Source of the DNA: Aliivibrio finisterrensis
GTDB taxonomy: Bacteria > Pseudomonadota > Gammaproteobacteria > Enterobacterales > Vibrionaceae
Direction: 5' to 3'
Assembly: GCF_008933155.1 (NCBI RefSeq)
Contig: NZ_WBVP01000015.1
Location: 36,159 to 100,158, forward strand
DNA: 64,000 nt
In this document: in pieces, positions 9,770 through 20,139 of the stretch
Layout: the number at the start of each line of letters is the position of its first letter
Position numbering within the stretch: position 1 is the first letter of the stretch
Made by a program: the position numbers and the translations under genes
Notes under the pieces: model-generated
Seen by the model: only the letters and a program-made list of their open reading frames with translations
What the model was told of the DNA's origin: nothing
Database searches by the model: none

Positions 9770-10645
9770 ATGGCAAATAACACACTGCATCGTTACTTAT
9801 TTGAAGATTTATCTGTTCGTGGTGAATTAGTTCAACTAGATGATGCTTACCAACAAATCATTTCTAGCAAGGAATACCCTAAGCCAGTTCAAAACTTATT
9901 GGGTGAGCTATTGGTTGCAACGACTTTATTAACTGCAACGCTAAAATTTGAAGGCTCAATTACCCTTCAATTACAAGGTGACGGTCCAGTATCCCTGGCG
10001 GTTATCAATGGCGATAACAACCAGAAAGTACGTGGCGTTGCTCGTTTTAATGGCGATATTGCAGAAGACGCAACCTTGCATCAACTAATGGGTAAAGGTT
10101 ACTTAGTTATCACTATCACACCAAAAGATGGTGAGCGTTATCAAGGTGTTGTTGCACTAGAAGGTGAAAACTTAGCACAGTGTTTTGAAGGCTACTTTGA
10201 GCGTTCAGAGCAACTAAAAACACGTCTATGGCTTCGCCTTGGTGAGTTTGAAGGTAAACCTCATGCTGCTGGAATGCTTCTACAAGTAATGCCAGATGGT
10301 ACTGGCTCTGCTGATGACTTCGAGCACCTGGAGCAATTAACTGACACCATTAAAAATGAAGAACTGTTTGGCTTAGAAGGCGAAGATGTTCTGTATCGTT
10401 TATACAACCAAGATAAAGTACAACTGTTTGAACCTCAGCACGTTGAATTTTTCTGTGGTTGTTCGCGCGAACGCAGTGGCGGTGCAATCATCACGATTGA
10501 AAAAGCAGAAGTTGATGACATCATCAAAACGGAAGGGAAAATCTCTCTTCATTGTGATTACTGTGGAACAAGCTACGATTTTGACAGTATTGATGTTGCA
10601 AATCTTTTTGAACAAGCAACAAAAGGTAATGACACTGTTCATTAA
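9770..10645 (+). CDS. hslO: Hsp33, redox-regulated holdase chaperone
   Basis: A 291-residue chaperone activated by oxidation and unfolding. The N-terminal substrate-binding domain has [16 protein letters not shown] and the family block [16 protein letters not shown]. The C-terminal redox switch carries the four zinc-binding cysteines as CGCSRER and HCDYCG. I start at the ATG at 9770, preceded by GGAG six bases upstream and giving [11 protein letters not shown], in line with E. coli Hsp33; an upstream in-frame ATG at 9755 lacks such a site. It lies 51 bases after hslR and probably shares its transcript. Confidence 0.96.
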   Translation: MANNTLHRYLFEDLSVRGELVQLDDAYQQIISSKEYPKPVQNLLGELLVATTLLTATLKFEGSITLQLQGDGPVSLAVINGDNNQKVRGVARFNGDIAEDATLHQLMGKGYLVITITPKDGERYQGVVALEGENLAQCFEGYFERSEQLKTRLWLRLGEFEGKPHAAGMLLQVMPDGTGSADDFEHLEQLTDTIKNEELFGLEGEDVLYRLYNQDKVQLFEPQHVEFFCGCSRERSGGAIITIEKAEVDDIIKTEGKISLHCDYCGTSYDFDSIDVANLFEQATKGNDTVH

Positions 10646-10679
10646 TTTACCGCATAGAATAAGTCTCTTATTTTGTCTC

Positions 10680-10708
10680 AAAGCCAGCCGCTAGGTTGGC
10701 TTTTTTTA
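10680..10708 (+). terminator. Rho-independent terminator after hslO
   Basis: A 10-bp stem, AAAGCCAGCC with GGTTGGCTTT (one G-T pair) around a GCTA loop, ends in a run of seven Ts, 35 bases after the hslO stop. Confidence 0.85.
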
Positions 10709-10843
10709 TAACTAAATTTGATATAAACCACACTTTTTATTCCACTTATCCACACTTAATTTTGCTTAAATAATAATCAATCACATCTAGCGCAAACGAT
10801 TCCATTAAGAGTAGAATAGGACTATTGCTGTTTTGTGATGGCG

Positions 10844-10878
10844 ATAAAATAACCACTGCTATTTTGTGGTTATTTTAT
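10844..10878. promoter_or_regulatory. Perfect 13-bp inverted repeat upstream of pckA
   Basis: ATAAAATAACCAC and its exact reverse complement flank a 9-base spacer, 110 bases before the pckA start. It could be an operator, an mRNA leader hairpin or a weak terminator. The outer arms are only A and T, and no long T-run follows the second arm. A TGTGATGG stretch just upstream only faintly resembles half of a CRP site. The repeat is directly visible; the role is unknown. Confidence 0.55.
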
Positions 10879-10987
10879 GATTCATCTCCCTGTTTTCAAT
10901 TTACCGCATTGTTAGCATGCTTAGCAGAACACAAATAATTACAAATAAATTAAAAGTCCCTACAAAAAATTCCTCTAAGGAGCACCT

Positions 10988-12613
10988 ATGACTGTTATGG
11001 AACACAAAAAGGCTGCACAGCTCGATCTTACTCAACATGGCTTAACTGATGTTACTGAAGTACTCCGTAACCCTAGTTATGAACAATTGTTTGAAGAAGA
11101 AACACGCCCAGATTTAGAAGGTTATGAGCGTGGAGTAATGACAGAGCTCGGCTCAGTTGCGGTAGATACTGGTATTTTTACTGGTCGTTCACCAAAAGAT
11201 AAATACATCGTAAAAGATGAGACAACTAAAGATACATTATGGTGGTCAGATCAAGGTAAAAACGATAATAAAGCCATCACTCCTGCAGTTTGGGATGACC
11301 TAAAATCCTTAGTAACAAAACAACTCTCTGGTAAACGTCTGTTTGTTATCGACGGTTATTGTGGCGCGAACCCAGATACACGATTAAGTGTTCGTATTAT
11401 TACTGAGGTAGCATGGCAAGCACACTTCGTAAAAAACATGTTTATTCGACCAACAGAAGAAGAACTGGCAACATTTGAACCCGATTTTGTGGTAATGAAC
11501 GGTGCGAAAACCACTAACCCTAACTACGTAGAGCACGGATTAAATTCAGAAAACTTTATTGCCTTCAACTTAACAGAGCGAGTGCAAATCATTGGTGGTA
11601 CTTGGTACGGCGGTGAGATGAAAAAAGGCATGTTCGCAATGATGAACTACCTTCTTCCGCTAAAAGGGATTGCGTCGATGCACTGCTCTGCCAATGTGGG
11701 TGAAGAAGGCGATGTAGCGGTATTCTTCGGTTTATCAGGAACCGGAAAAACCACACTCTCAACCGATCCAAAACGCCAGCTTATTGGTGATGATGAGCAC
11801 GGTTGGGATGATGATGGTATTTTCAATTTTGAAGGGGGTTGCTACGCAAAAACAATCCGCCTATCGAAAGAAGCTGAACCTGATATCTACAACGCAATTC
11901 GCCGTGATGCACTTCTAGAAAACGTTACTGTTCGTAGTAATGGTACGATTGATTTTGATGACGGTTCGAAAACCGAAAACACGCGTGTTTCTTATCCTAT
12001 TTATCACATTGATAATATCGTTAAGCCGGTATCAAAAGCGGGTCATGCAAATAAAGTGATCTTCTTAACGGCTGATGCATTTGGTGTGCTACCTCCTGTA
12101 GCTAAACTAACGCCAGAGCAAACCAAATACCACTTCCTATCTGGCTTTACGGCAAAACTTGCGGGTACAGAGCGTGGGATCACAGAGCCAACGCCAACGT
12201 TCTCTGCTGCATTTGGTGCCGCGTTCTTAACATTACATCCAACACAATATGCAGAAGTACTGGTTAAACGAATGGAAGCCGTTGGCGCAGAAGCCTACAT
12301 TGTTAATACGGGTTGGAATGGCACAGGTAAGCGTATCTCTATCCAAGATACTCGTGCAATTATTGATGCTATTTTAGATGGCTCTATTGACCACGCTGAA
12401 ACCAAAAATATCCCTGTATTTAACTTAGAAGTTCCAACATCACTACCTGGTGTTGATACTTCAATCCTAGATCCTCGAGATACTTACACTGACCCATTAC
12501 AATGGGACAGTAAAGCAGAAGATCTGGCCCAACGCTTCATTAAAAACTTCGCTCAATACACTGATAATGACGAAGGAAAAGCACTTGTTAAAGCGGGTCC
12601 TCAACTTGACTAA
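10988..12613 (+). CDS. pckA: Phosphoenolpyruvate carboxykinase (ATP)
   Basis: A 541-residue cytoplasmic enzyme that converts oxaloacetate and ATP to phosphoenolpyruvate, CO2 and ADP, the first committed step of gluconeogenesis. Visible family motifs are [11 protein letters not shown] near the N-terminus, the phosphate-binding loop [11 protein letters not shown], the metal-binding GDDEHGW and the nucleotide-binding [11 protein letters not shown]. Length equals the E. coli enzyme (540). AAGGAG upstream of the ATG at 10988 fixes the start. The gene stands alone, with its own leader and terminator; the 13-bp inverted repeat upstream is a candidate control site. Confidence 0.98.
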   Translation: MTVMEHKKAAQLDLTQHGLTDVTEVLRNPSYEQLFEEETRPDLEGYERGVMTELGSVAVDTGIFTGRSPKDKYIVKDETTKDTLWWSDQGKNDNKAITPAVWDDLKSLVTKQLSGKRLFVIDGYCGANPDTRLSVRIITEVAWQAHFVKNMFIRPTEEELATFEPDFVVMNGAKTTNPNYVEHGLNSENFIAFNLTERVQIIGGTWYGGEMKKGMFAMMNYLLPLKGIASMHCSANVGEEGDVAVFFGLSGTGKTTLSTDPKRQLIGDDEHGWDDDGIFNFEGGCYAKTIRLSKEAEPDIYNAIRRDALLENVTVRSNGTIDFDDGSKTENTRVSYPIYHIDNIVKPVSKAGHANKVIFLTADAFGVLPPVAKLTPEQTKYHFLSGFTAKLAGTERGITEPTPTFSAAFGAAFLTLHPTQYAEVLVKRMEAVGAEAYIVNTGWNGTGKRISIQDTRAIIDAILDGSIDHAETKNIPVFNLEVPTSLPGVDTSILDPRDTYTDPLQWDSKAEDLAQRFIKNFAQYTDNDEGKALVKAGPQLD

Positions 12614-12641
12614 GTGAGCAAGGTTATCCACCGATAACGTT

Positions 12642-12670
12642 AAGCCCTTCCCTTGTGAAGGGCTTTTTTA
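12642..12670 (+). terminator. Rho-independent terminator after pckA
   Basis: AAGCCCTTC pairs with GAAGGGCTT around CCTTGT and is followed by a T-run, 28 bases after the pckA stop. Confidence 0.9.
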
Positions 12671-12792
12671 TGCAATCAGTTCAAACAAGAGTCCAAAACA
12701 GTGATTACTTCTGAGTAAACCATCACAATAACTTGATTGCATCTGATTTTTACTCCACTCTTTCTGTTCCTATTTTTCTTTTGGAGTTAACA

Positions 12793-14766
12793 ATGTATAC
12801 CACACTGAAAAGCCTTGGTTGGCTTATCTCTTTTTGCCTGCTACTTGTGGTCGCATTTTTATCCCTTTTACATACGCCTTACGCACAACCAATGCTAAAC
12901 CCATTAGTGCAAAAACTGACGCATCAAAAGATCTCATTTGAAGATGTTCATTACTCAATCCAATCACCTTTACACCTAACTCTGTCAGATGTTGCTATTC
13001 AAACAGACAGTGAATTACACATTCAAACCGTCGATTTTTGGCTCTCTCAGCACCCAATTCAAAATAATAAATTAGCGTTTGATAGCATCAAAGTCGATGG
13101 TCTTAGTCTACAAAAAGGACTCCCTGATACACAAAGTATCGATTGGATTTCTATTGCTCAATTTAGTGTTTCAAATTTAGATTTTGCCAATGACGACATA
13201 ATGCTGCGTGATGCTCAAATTCAATTAGAAAATTGGGCTATACAAAAAGAAAGTTCGTTACCTTTTGAGGGCGATTTTCAATTTTCAGCCAAACAACTGT
13301 ATTGGCAGGGAGAAGCCCTAGATGAAGTATTAGTTGATGGCTATTACACTCAACACTACACCGCTCTTCATGGTATTTCTCTTACTTGGCGTGGCAGTAC
13401 GATTACCGCACAAGCAGAGCTTAAAGAAAATAAATTATGGGTTATTCCACAATTCACACTACGTAAATTTAATTTAGAATCGAGTAATGCGGACATTATT
13501 AATAAGCCAATCGAATGGCTATCTCAACACAATTTCACTTATCAATTTGAACGTATTGATCTGTTAGATATCAATATTGAACTACCACAATTTGTGGTTA
13601 ATAACTTAAGTTTATCTGCTGAAAACGTACTGCTTCCTTACCATTTATGGCAGCAAAACAACGCAAATATATCGTTTAATGCCGACAATTTGGTCTGGAA
13701 TGAACATATTATTAATAACCCTATTTTTAGCTTAACGCTTAATGGCCAAAAAGCAGATATCTCGACGCTTTCATTCGAAATTTTTGATGGTCACATTCAA
13801 CTTACTGGCAAACTATCACCAACGAGCATAAATTTAAATTCGTTGAGTATTGACCAAGTCAAATGGGCCATAACTAATGAAGAAGCGAGTGTGTTAACTC
13901 AATACGTAAATCAATTAGCGCAAGTAAAAATAGCCAAACTAGATGTTAATAATACTCAATTAATTCAATTAAATGGCCTGTACCCATATCAATTATCAGG
14001 GGTAAATATGGAAGGCCATGATCTCGATTTACTGCGCTTAGAACAATGGAGGTTATGGGATGGCACACTTTCGATGAGCGCTTCTAATGCGAGTTTTAAT
14101 TATCTATTAAGCCAACAATTATTAGTCGAAATGAAAACCGACGATGGTTTGTGGACAGTAGAGCGAGCACTGCTTCCCTTATCCGAAGGGCTAGTTGGGT
14201 TTAATGGTAGCATTCACTTAACTCAGGATAGCCAACCTTGGCAGTTTGAGGCTTATGGTGATGGATTGCCTATCAGCTACCTAAATCGTTTCTTTCCAAA
14301 CCCAATTCCTATTGATGGTATTACTGAGTTTACTTTTAACGGTAATGGGTTAGCAGCAAATCAAGACAGCTTTAACTATAGCTTTAATGGTGAACTGAAC
14401 ATGACCCCAAGAGACATGACCACCACCAAAACCGCTCAAGAACTGTGGCAATATAAATTAGGATTGATCCCGGATAACGAACGCCCTAACACATCAACAA
14501 TAACACCTGATAGAACTAAGAAAAAAGAGCCTATTGCGCAATACCCAATACAAGTAGACCCAATAACAGTAACCGCCAACCGTGGGCGTATTTCTATTGA
14601 ACCCATCACGATTATTGGAGAAGGCTTTAACTACAATATTGAAGGTGATTACGACTTGGTTAACCCAGAACAAGGCGAAGCCATCACTTCCATCACTCAA
14701 GAATGTCACCAAATAAAACAAAAGCTGTTCTCTAAAGAAGTCCATCTCATCAACTATTGTCAGTAA
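12793..14766 (+). CDS. AsmA-family inner-membrane-anchored periplasmic protein
   Basis: A 657-residue protein starting at the ATG at 12793, with TTGGAG six bases upstream; the frame is open for 60 more bases but without a comparable ribosome site. An N-terminal anchor helix (LGWLISFCLLLVVAFLSLL) is followed by a long, beta-rich periplasmic region and the AsmA-type closing block FNGSIHLTQ, then FNGNGLAANQ and FNYNIEGDYDL. AsmA-like proteins are thought to form hydrophobic grooves that move phospholipid to the outer membrane. The very end (ITQECHQIKQKLF, two late Cys) is typical of AsmA proteins in this genus group. Specific role not known. Confidence 0.75.
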   Translation: MYTTLKSLGWLISFCLLLVVAFLSLLHTPYAQPMLNPLVQKLTHQKISFEDVHYSIQSPLHLTLSDVAIQTDSELHIQTVDFWLSQHPIQNNKLAFDSIKVDGLSLQKGLPDTQSIDWISIAQFSVSNLDFANDDIMLRDAQIQLENWAIQKESSLPFEGDFQFSAKQLYWQGEALDEVLVDGYYTQHYTALHGISLTWRGSTITAQAELKENKLWVIPQFTLRKFNLESSNADIINKPIEWLSQHNFTYQFERIDLLDINIELPQFVVNNLSLSAENVLLPYHLWQQNNANISFNADNLVWNEHIINNPIFSLTLNGQKADISTLSFEIFDGHIQLTGKLSPTSINLNSLSIDQVKWAITNEEASVLTQYVNQLAQVKIAKLDVNNTQLIQLNGLYPYQLSGVNMEGHDLDLLRLEQWRLWDGTLSMSASNASFNYLLSQQLLVEMKTDDGLWTVERALLPLSEGLVGFNGSIHLTQDSQPWQFEAYGDGLPISYLNRFFPNPIPIDGITEFTFNGNGLAANQDSFNYSFNGELNMTPRDMTTTKTAQELWQYKLGLIPDNERPNTSTITPDRTKKKEPIAQYPIQVDPITVTANRGRISIEPITIIGEGFNYNIEGDYDLVNPEQGEAITSITQECHQIKQKLFSKEVHLINYCQ

Positions 14767-14790
14767 TTACAATCAGTACTTATGACAATA

Positions 14791-14848
14791 AAAAGCCCCA
14801 TCAAATGCTGACCTTACGATAGTAAGCGATGCACTTAATGGGGCTTTT
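14791..14848. terminator. Bidirectional terminator between convergent AsmA and EAL-HDOD genes
   Basis: AAAAGCCCCAT pairs with ATGGGGCTTTT over a 36-base interior that itself forms an imperfect continuation and a small TTAC/GTAA helix. A/T tracts on both sides suit termination from either strand. Confidence 0.8.
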
Positions 14849-14863
14849 ATTCTAGCTTAGATT

Positions 14864-16093
14864 CTATGGTTGGTTAGATTGACATGAGATCATTTGATAC
14901 CACTTCTCTGCATCTTGATACGTTTTCTCTACGGTTCTTGGAGAGAACCCAAGCAATCGACTGGTTTGGTCAATACTTTTCCAGTCTCCTTTATCAATAC
15001 CTTCATACAGCTCTAGCATGGAACCCAATAAGCCTTCTCTGAGCAAGATAGCTTGTTCTATTTCTCGATCTAATGATAACTGTTCTAAAACATCATCAAT
15101 CTTACGATCAAGTAAGGCATCAAGTAGCGAGAATAATCCAACAATAAATGCTTGTTGTCCTGGAGTGCCATTTTGAATACGGCAAATCATCAACTCACAA
15201 AAACGTCCTTTCACTAAAGATTGTTTATACAATGCCTTGGGCTTATTGATCGCTGCATGCGCCGTGGCAATCAAAGTTACAAACATTTTTATTTGCTCTT
15301 CACCAAGATAAACCAACGCTTGTTTAAACGACGAAATGGGGTTTTCAAGTCGCACCGATGCTGTATTTACAAACTTCAATAACTGATAAGATAAAGAGAC
15401 GTCTTGTGCGATCAATTGCTCTATTCGAGAAAAATCCACTTCTTCACGACACACTTCTTGATATAGCTGCATCGTAAGAAGTTCTTCTGGTTTTACAACG
15501 CGATTTTTTATGATCTCCGGTTTACTAAAAAAGTAGCCTTGATAAAAATGGAAACCCGCGTCGAACGCCTGTTGAAACTCATCATTAGTCTCAACTTTTT
15601 CTGCTAAATAATGTCGCTTGCATCCCTGCTGCTTACGTTGTTTAACGTATTCACACGCCACATCAATGCCTAATTGCATAATGTCTAACTTAACGATGTG
15701 TGAATAGGGTAAAAATCGATCCCAAACGGCATCCAAACTAAAGTCATCTAACGCAATAATATAACCCATTCGATGTAAATGCTTAATCGCACTAAATAGC
15801 TCATCATTAGGAATACAGGTTTCTAATACTTCGACAACAATTTTTCGCTTAGGAAATGCCGTCGGAACCAAAGATATTAATGACTCTTGGGGGAAATTTA
15901 TAAAACTACGAGGAGATTCTAGCGCAGGGTTACAACCTGTCGACATAAAGTTTTCAACTAGTAGCCGACTCGTTGCTTGATTTGCTTCTATATTAGGAAA
16001 CGCATTACTTTCACCGTCACGGAAAAGTAGTTCGTAGCCTATCGTTTGTTTCTTCCGACTCAGGATCGGTTGTCGGGCAACGTATGCATACAT
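14864..16093 (-). CDS. EAL-HDOD domain signalling protein (CdgJ/YuxH type)
   Basis: A 409-residue cytoplasmic protein. Residues 1-200 are an EAL (cyclic-di-GMP phosphodiesterase) domain and residues 205-400 an HDOD domain (DFSRIEQLIAQDVSLSYQLLKFVN). The signature is E21-L-L instead of EAL. Other catalytic positions look kept: FINFP (Asn), EVLE, ALDDF, VKLD, AEKVE and FYQGYFFSKP. This differs from many YuxH-type proteins with degenerate EAL sites, so activity is possible. In Vibrio, proteins of this architecture (CdgJ) affect motility and biofilm. It is monocistronic and divergent from pldB; the long upstream gap probably holds regulation. Confidence 0.85.
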   Translation of the reverse strand: MYAYVARQPILSRKKQTIGYELLFRDGESNAFPNIEANQATSRLLVENFMSTGCNPALESPRSFINFPQESLISLVPTAFPKRKIVVEVLETCIPNDELFSAIKHLHRMGYIIALDDFSLDAVWDRFLPYSHIVKLDIMQLGIDVACEYVKQRKQQGCKRHYLAEKVETNDEFQQAFDAGFHFYQGYFFSKPEIIKNRVVKPEELLTMQLYQEVCREEVDFSRIEQLIAQDVSLSYQLLKFVNTASVRLENPISSFKQALVYLGEEQIKMFVTLIATAHAAINKPKALYKQSLVKGRFCELMICRIQNGTPGQQAFIVGLFSLLDALLDRKIDDVLEQLSLDREIEQAILLREGLLGSMLELYEGIDKGDWKSIDQTSRLLGFSPRTVEKTYQDAEKWYQMISCQSNQP

Positions 16094-16523
16094 AACTTAA
16101 AAGCAATATCCTATTACAAGTACAAATGTCATAAAGATTATTATCGGCACAATCATCATATTCTTAAGAAAAAGAACGACAAATGGTAAGTTTATTTATA
16201 CGCATGATAATCCAATAGCATAAGAAAAAACATACATTTGGTTAATTAACACCCAAGAAATAGACAGAATATGTGATTATGACAAGATAAATGAGTAATA
16301 CCATTCTGGATAAGTAGTTGTTCAGATAATTGCGTAGGAAAAATCGATTTTAACAAGCAAGAATGATCAAATACTTATGTAGATTGGTATAAGGTAGCGA
16401 ATAAGAAAATTCACTCTTTTTCTTAAATAATAATAGAAGGGTAAGGTGCTCATTTCTCCTCCTCAAGAGAACTTAGTATATAATAATATCAACCCACTTA
16501 TTTACTGTCATGTTGTGAGCCCA
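16094..16523. promoter_or_regulatory. Long AT-rich divergent gap between the EAL-HDOD gene and pldB
   Basis: These 430 bases carry the promoters of both flanking genes. I see no RNA gene, strong hairpin or credible small protein. A frame in phase with pldB opens with GTG at 16446 behind an AAGGGTAAG ribosome-like site, so a longer pldB or a short leader cannot be excluded. Confidence 0.4.
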
Positions 16524-17501
16524 ATGAACAAAATCGCCTTTACTCAAGAATCACATTATCTTGAAACAATGCAAAAGCACGTCACACCATTTTGGGAAAG
16601 GCGTCAGCACGGCTTTTATCAAGGCGAAAAAGAGACGCAACTGCATTGGGTGAGTTTTACTAGCCCTGCGAACCGTAAAGCCATCATGGTGGTTAATGGT
16701 CGTATTGAAAGTGTTTATAAATACCAAGAACTGTTTTATGACCTATTTTGTCAAGGTTATGATATTTATTCTTTTGATCACCGTGGGCAGGGACTTTCTG
16801 ATCGACTGACTACCAATCGCGATATCGGTCATATTGAAGAGTTTAATGATTACATTCTTGATCTAAACAGCATGACTCAGCACTTAATTGCGCCTGAAGA
16901 TTACCAAGATTGCTATTTACTTGGCCACTCGATGGGCGGTGCAATTGCTACTCAGTATGTAGAAACTCACTCACATCCATATTCCGCAATGGCATTAAGC
17001 GCACCAATGCACGGCATTCATATTCAGCCTTGGTTAAAACCGATTGCAGGCCCAATAAGTCGCTATTTAAGTCGTTGGGCTTCACAACCCTCTTATGCTT
17101 TAGGTCAAGCACCCTACCAAGAAAAACCTTTTTTAGATAACACATTAACCACCTGTGAAATTCGCTATCAATGGTTCCGTGAATTATACAACCTAAAACC
17201 TGAGCTTCAGATCGGTGGACCAAGTAATCACTGGGTAAATCAAAGTTTAAAAGGGTCAAAACTTTGTGTCGAGCAAGCCGCATCTTGCTTGGTGCCTACT
17301 TTATTACTTCAGGGAGAAAACGATCGCATTGTAGATAATAGTGCTCATGTCGCTTTTCAAAAAAAAGCCCCAGATTGCCAATTAATCACCATTAAAAATG
17401 CAAAACATGAACTGCTTTTTGAATCCGATAGTTGCCGCAATCAAGCGCTCTCTGAAATCCTTAATTTTTTCCAACAACATAGCTCATCATCTGAAATATG
17501 A
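16524..17501 (+). CDS. pldB: Lysophospholipase L2-like alpha/beta hydrolase
   Basis: A 325-residue serine hydrolase. The nucleophile elbow is GHSMGG, the acid probably lies in GENDRIVDN and the histidine in NAKHELLFE; SFDHRGQGLSDR forms the oxyanion region. In E. coli PldB acts on lysophospholipids at the inner membrane. Start: MNKIAFTQESHY aligns with the E. coli N-terminus, so I prefer the ATG at 16524 although its ribosome site is weak. A GTG at 16446 would add 26 residues. Next to yigL, as in E. coli. Confidence 0.85.
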   Translation: MNKIAFTQESHYLETMQKHVTPFWERRQHGFYQGEKETQLHWVSFTSPANRKAIMVVNGRIESVYKYQELFYDLFCQGYDIYSFDHRGQGLSDRLTTNRDIGHIEEFNDYILDLNSMTQHLIAPEDYQDCYLLGHSMGGAIATQYVETHSHPYSAMALSAPMHGIHIQPWLKPIAGPISRYLSRWASQPSYALGQAPYQEKPFLDNTLTTCEIRYQWFRELYNLKPELQIGGPSNHWVNQSLKGSKLCVEQAASCLVPTLLLQGENDRIVDNSAHVAFQKKAPDCQLITIKNAKHELLFESDSCRNQALSEILNFFQQHSSSSEI

Positions 17502-17516
17502 GGCCTTAACTAAAGT

Positions 17517-17558
17517 AAAAAGAGGAAAAGCAATATTGTTATCTTTACCCTCTTTTTT
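17517..17558 (+). terminator. Terminator between pldB and yigL
   Basis: AAAAAGAGG pairs with CCTCTTTTT across a 23-base loop and is followed by Ts, soon after the pldB stop. The loop is long, so termination may be partial. Confidence 0.6.
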
Positions 17559-17623
17559 ATTTATAAAGTGGCGTAAACTGCACTCTGTTATTTTTTGAAT
17601 CTATTCTTTATTTCTGAGGCTCT

Positions 17624-18421
17624 ATGATTACTATCGTTGCATCTGATCTTGACGGCACATTACTGACTCCTGAACACAAAATTGCAGACTTCACTAAAAA
17701 AACACTAAATAAACTGCACCAACAAGACCTGACCTTTATTTTTGCAACGGGCCGTCATCACATTGATGTCGGTAATATTCGTAAAGATGTCGGCATCCCG
17801 GCTTACATGATCACGTCTAACGGCGCTCGTGTTCATGATGCCGATGACAATCTTATTTACAGTAAAAACTTACCTGAACATTTAGTTCCACAAGTATTAG
17901 ACCTACTAAAAAATGATGACTCTTTATCTATTCATATGTACTCAGACGATAAATGGTTTATGCATAAAGAAGACGAAAGCCTAAAAGATTTTCATGATAA
18001 TGGATTCACTTACACCTTATTTGATGCAAATAACCCCCCTGTTGAGAATATCGCAAAAATCTTTGTAACCATGCCAGAGCATGACTACTTGGTAGAATAT
18101 GAGACCAAGCTAAAAGCACAATTTGGTGATGAGTTAATGGTGGCTTTTTCTACGCCTTGGTGTTTAGAAGTAATGGCCGCTGAAGTATCTAAAGGTGCCG
18201 CATTAGAAGCGGTTGCTAAGTTACTTGGTAAAACGTTAGAGAACTGCATCGCTTTTGGTGATGGCATGAACGATTACGAAATGTTAAGCATGGCAGGTAA
18301 AGGGATTGTGATGGGAACATCGCATGAGAAAGTAAAAAAAGCCCTACCAAATAATGAAGTTATCGGCTCATCTGCCGACGAAGCCGTTGCTCATTACTTA
18401 GAAAACCTACTATTAAAATAA
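17624..18421 (+). CDS. yigL: HAD-superfamily Cof-type phosphatase YigL
   Basis: A 265-residue soluble phosphatase. HAD motif I is DLDGTLL (nucleophile and acid Asp), motif II lies in FATGRHH, motif III is the Lys in AAEVSKGAALEAV and motif IV is FGDGMNDYEML. The cap between residues 80 and 190 is Cof type. E. coli YigL, the same length and also next to pldB, dephosphorylates pyridoxal phosphate and sugar phosphates. GAGG four bases before the ATG supports the start. Confidence 0.9.
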   Translation: MITIVASDLDGTLLTPEHKIADFTKKTLNKLHQQDLTFIFATGRHHIDVGNIRKDVGIPAYMITSNGARVHDADDNLIYSKNLPEHLVPQVLDLLKNDDSLSIHMYSDDKWFMHKEDESLKDFHDNGFTYTLFDANNPPVENIAKIFVTMPEHDYLVEYETKLKAQFGDELMVAFSTPWCLEVMAAEVSKGAALEAVAKLLGKTLENCIAFGDGMNDYEMLSMAGKGIVMGTSHEKVKKALPNNEVIGSSADEAVAHYLENLLLK

Positions 18422-18434
18422 GCGCATATACTAC

Positions 18435-18453
18435 TTGGCCTATCATAGGCCAA
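18435..18453. terminator. Palindromic hairpin between convergent yigL and xerC
   Basis: TTGGCCTAT and ATAGGCCAA are separated by one base and extended by CTA/TAG past a mismatch. No T-run follows on either strand, so this is a weak or Rho-assisted terminator at best. A similar hairpin occurs near 37514. Confidence 0.4.
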
Positions 18454-18533
18454 ATAGTTATCTATTATTTAAAAACAAATGGTTATCTAAGTTTAAAGTA
18501 AAAAATCTAGTATAAAAAAGCCAGTTGAACAAA

Positions 18534-19445
18534 TTATTTTTTCTTCGCTCTTGGATGCGCTTGGTCATACGCTTGAGCAAGATGTTGAAAATCTAAATGG
18601 GTATAAATTTGCGTAGTAGAAATATTTTCATGCCCAAGTAACTCTTGAACGGCACGTAAATTCCCACTCGATTCCAACATGTGTGTCGCAAATGAGTGGC
18701 GTAATTTATGCGGGCTAATATGGCTATTGACCCCTTGTTTCATTCCCCACTCAGCCATTCGCTTTTGCACATTTCGATGCGAAATACGAACACCCAATTT
18801 AGAAACAAATAATCCGGTTTCTTCTGGTTTAGCGAGTTGATTTCGAACTTGCAACCAATGCCCTAACCACTCTTTCGCTTGACCCGAAAAAGGAACTTTA
18901 CGTTCTTTATTCCCTTTACCAATCACTCGCAATTCACCTTGGCGTAATTGAATGTCACGAACATCAATACCTACTAATTCAGCCAAACGCAAACCAGCGC
19001 CATACATCAATTCCATCATGGCTCGATCACGAATCGATAATGGATCATCTTCTTTTACTTCAAGCAATTGCCCCATTTCATCAACATCGATATTTTTTGG
19101 TAATGGGCGTGACTTACGAGGTGCTGACACCCCTTTCGCAGGGTTAGCGGTTAATACATTACGTAATACCAAAAAATCAAAAAAACTACGTAGTGAAGAT
19201 AAACGCGTTGATAAGCTACTCGCTTTTAGCCCCTCACGCATGCCTTTACTGGTAATTTGACGCACCCACCCCGCATCAACCTCTTGCCAAGATTCAACGC
19301 CTAGCTCAATCAATTGCTCAGCAATCGTGGTGAGTTGGCGTTTATAACTGCGTTGGGTATAAATACTTAAGCCTTTTTCATTACGTAAGAACTCATAGAA
19401 GGCATCAAGATGTTTGGCGTATTGAGCAGGTAATACATCACTCAT
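18534..19445 (-). CDS. xerC: XerC, site-specific tyrosine recombinase
   Basis: A 303-residue recombinase that acts with XerD at dif to resolve chromosome dimers. The N-terminal SAM-like core-binding domain ([23 protein letters not shown]) precedes the catalytic domain with Arg in [10 protein letters not shown], the [12 protein letters not shown] box, the [15 protein letters not shown] box and the nucleophilic Tyr in the last. The start overlaps the DUF484 gene by 8 bases, the usual dapF-DUF484-xerC arrangement of gammaproteobacteria. Confidence 0.97.
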   Translation of the reverse strand: MSDVLPAQYAKHLDAFYEFLRNEKGLSIYTQRSYKRQLTTIAEQLIELGVESWQEVDAGWVRQITSKGMREGLKASSLSTRLSSLRSFFDFLVLRNVLTANPAKGVSAPRKSRPLPKNIDVDEMGQLLEVKEDDPLSIRDRAMMELMYGAGLRLAELVGIDVRDIQLRQGELRVIGKGNKERKVPFSGQAKEWLGHWLQVRNQLAKPEETGLFVSKLGVRISHRNVQKRMAEWGMKQGVNSHISPHKLRHSFATHMLESSGNLRAVQELLGHENISTTQIYTHLDFQHLAQAYDQAHPRAKKK

Positions 19446-20139
19446 GAGAAGATTTCGACCATTGCGTTAATAAATAATGAAACACACTAACCAGCTGCTC
19501 TAAAAACAACGTGTCCATATTTGGTTCAAAGTGACCGCCATCATGGCTAGCAAACGCAATAATCCCTATTGGCGTCGATTGTCCTAATGGAAGAACAGCA
19601 AATGAACCAAGTTCGGTACTTGAATGATTAAGCCCACCATAAGCCAGTAGCTTATCACGTTCCGCTTGGCGTAAACGCCCTAAGTAAGCAGAGTGCCCAT
19701 TCAAAAACTTTTTACTGAAATTATCGAGTGCCATTTTCTCGATATGGTATTTAGGATGAGAATGACCAATGATCTTTATGTGCGCAGTTAAATTAAGAGA
19801 TAGTGCCTTTTGCTCAATCACTTTCGCTGCTTGAGAAAAATCTTCGCACATCAGTAATTGTTTTTGTACATTCGCAAAATCATGAAATAGACGATCGTTT
19901 TTTGCGGCCAATGACATCAGTTGAGTGATTTCTTCTTCTAAATCACCAATGCGATCACGCAATTTATTGACTTGCACTTCAACTAAAGACACCACACCAC
20001 GCTCAGGCGTATCGACTTTAATTCGTCCAAGTAACTCTGGATACTGCTGAAAAAAATCAGGGTGATCCATTAAAAACTGAGCCACAACATCTTCCGTTAT
20101 TTGTGTTGGTTGCGGCTCTATTGATGTTACGTTATTCAT
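19438..20139 (-). CDS. DUF484 family protein
   Basis: A 233-residue soluble protein of the DUF484 family (E. coli YigA-like), which has a GAF-like fold. Typical features are [16 protein letters not shown] at the N-terminus, a coiled-coil around residues 50-90 ([19 protein letters not shown]) and the GAF part with [19 protein letters not shown]. Function is unknown. The conserved place between dapF and xerC, with overlaps of 4 and 8 bases, suggests co-translation. Confidence 0.9.
   Translation of the reverse strand: MNNVTSIEPQPTQITEDVVAQFLMDHPDFFQQYPELLGRIKVDTPERGVVSLVEVQVNKLRDRIGDLEEEITQLMSLAAKNDRLFHDFANVQKQLLMCEDFSQAAKVIEQKALSLNLTAHIKIIGHSHPKYHIEKMALDNFSKKFLNGHSAYLGRLRQAERDKLLAYGGLNHSSTELGSFAVLPLGQSTPIGIIAFASHDGGHFEPNMDTLFLEQLVSVFHYLLTQWSKSSHE

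Noticed and set aside
10836..10860. CRP site upstream of pckA
   Set aside because: TGTGATGGCGATAAAATA has only one recognisable half-site; the second half does not match TCACA.
12733..12792. Upstream start for the AsmA-family gene
   Set aside because: No ribosome site precedes it, and the ATG at 12793 has TTGGAG at ideal spacing followed directly by the anchor helix.
18422..18533. Small RNA gene between yigL and xerC
   Set aside because: Only one short palindrome is visible, without a promoter or a T-run terminator.
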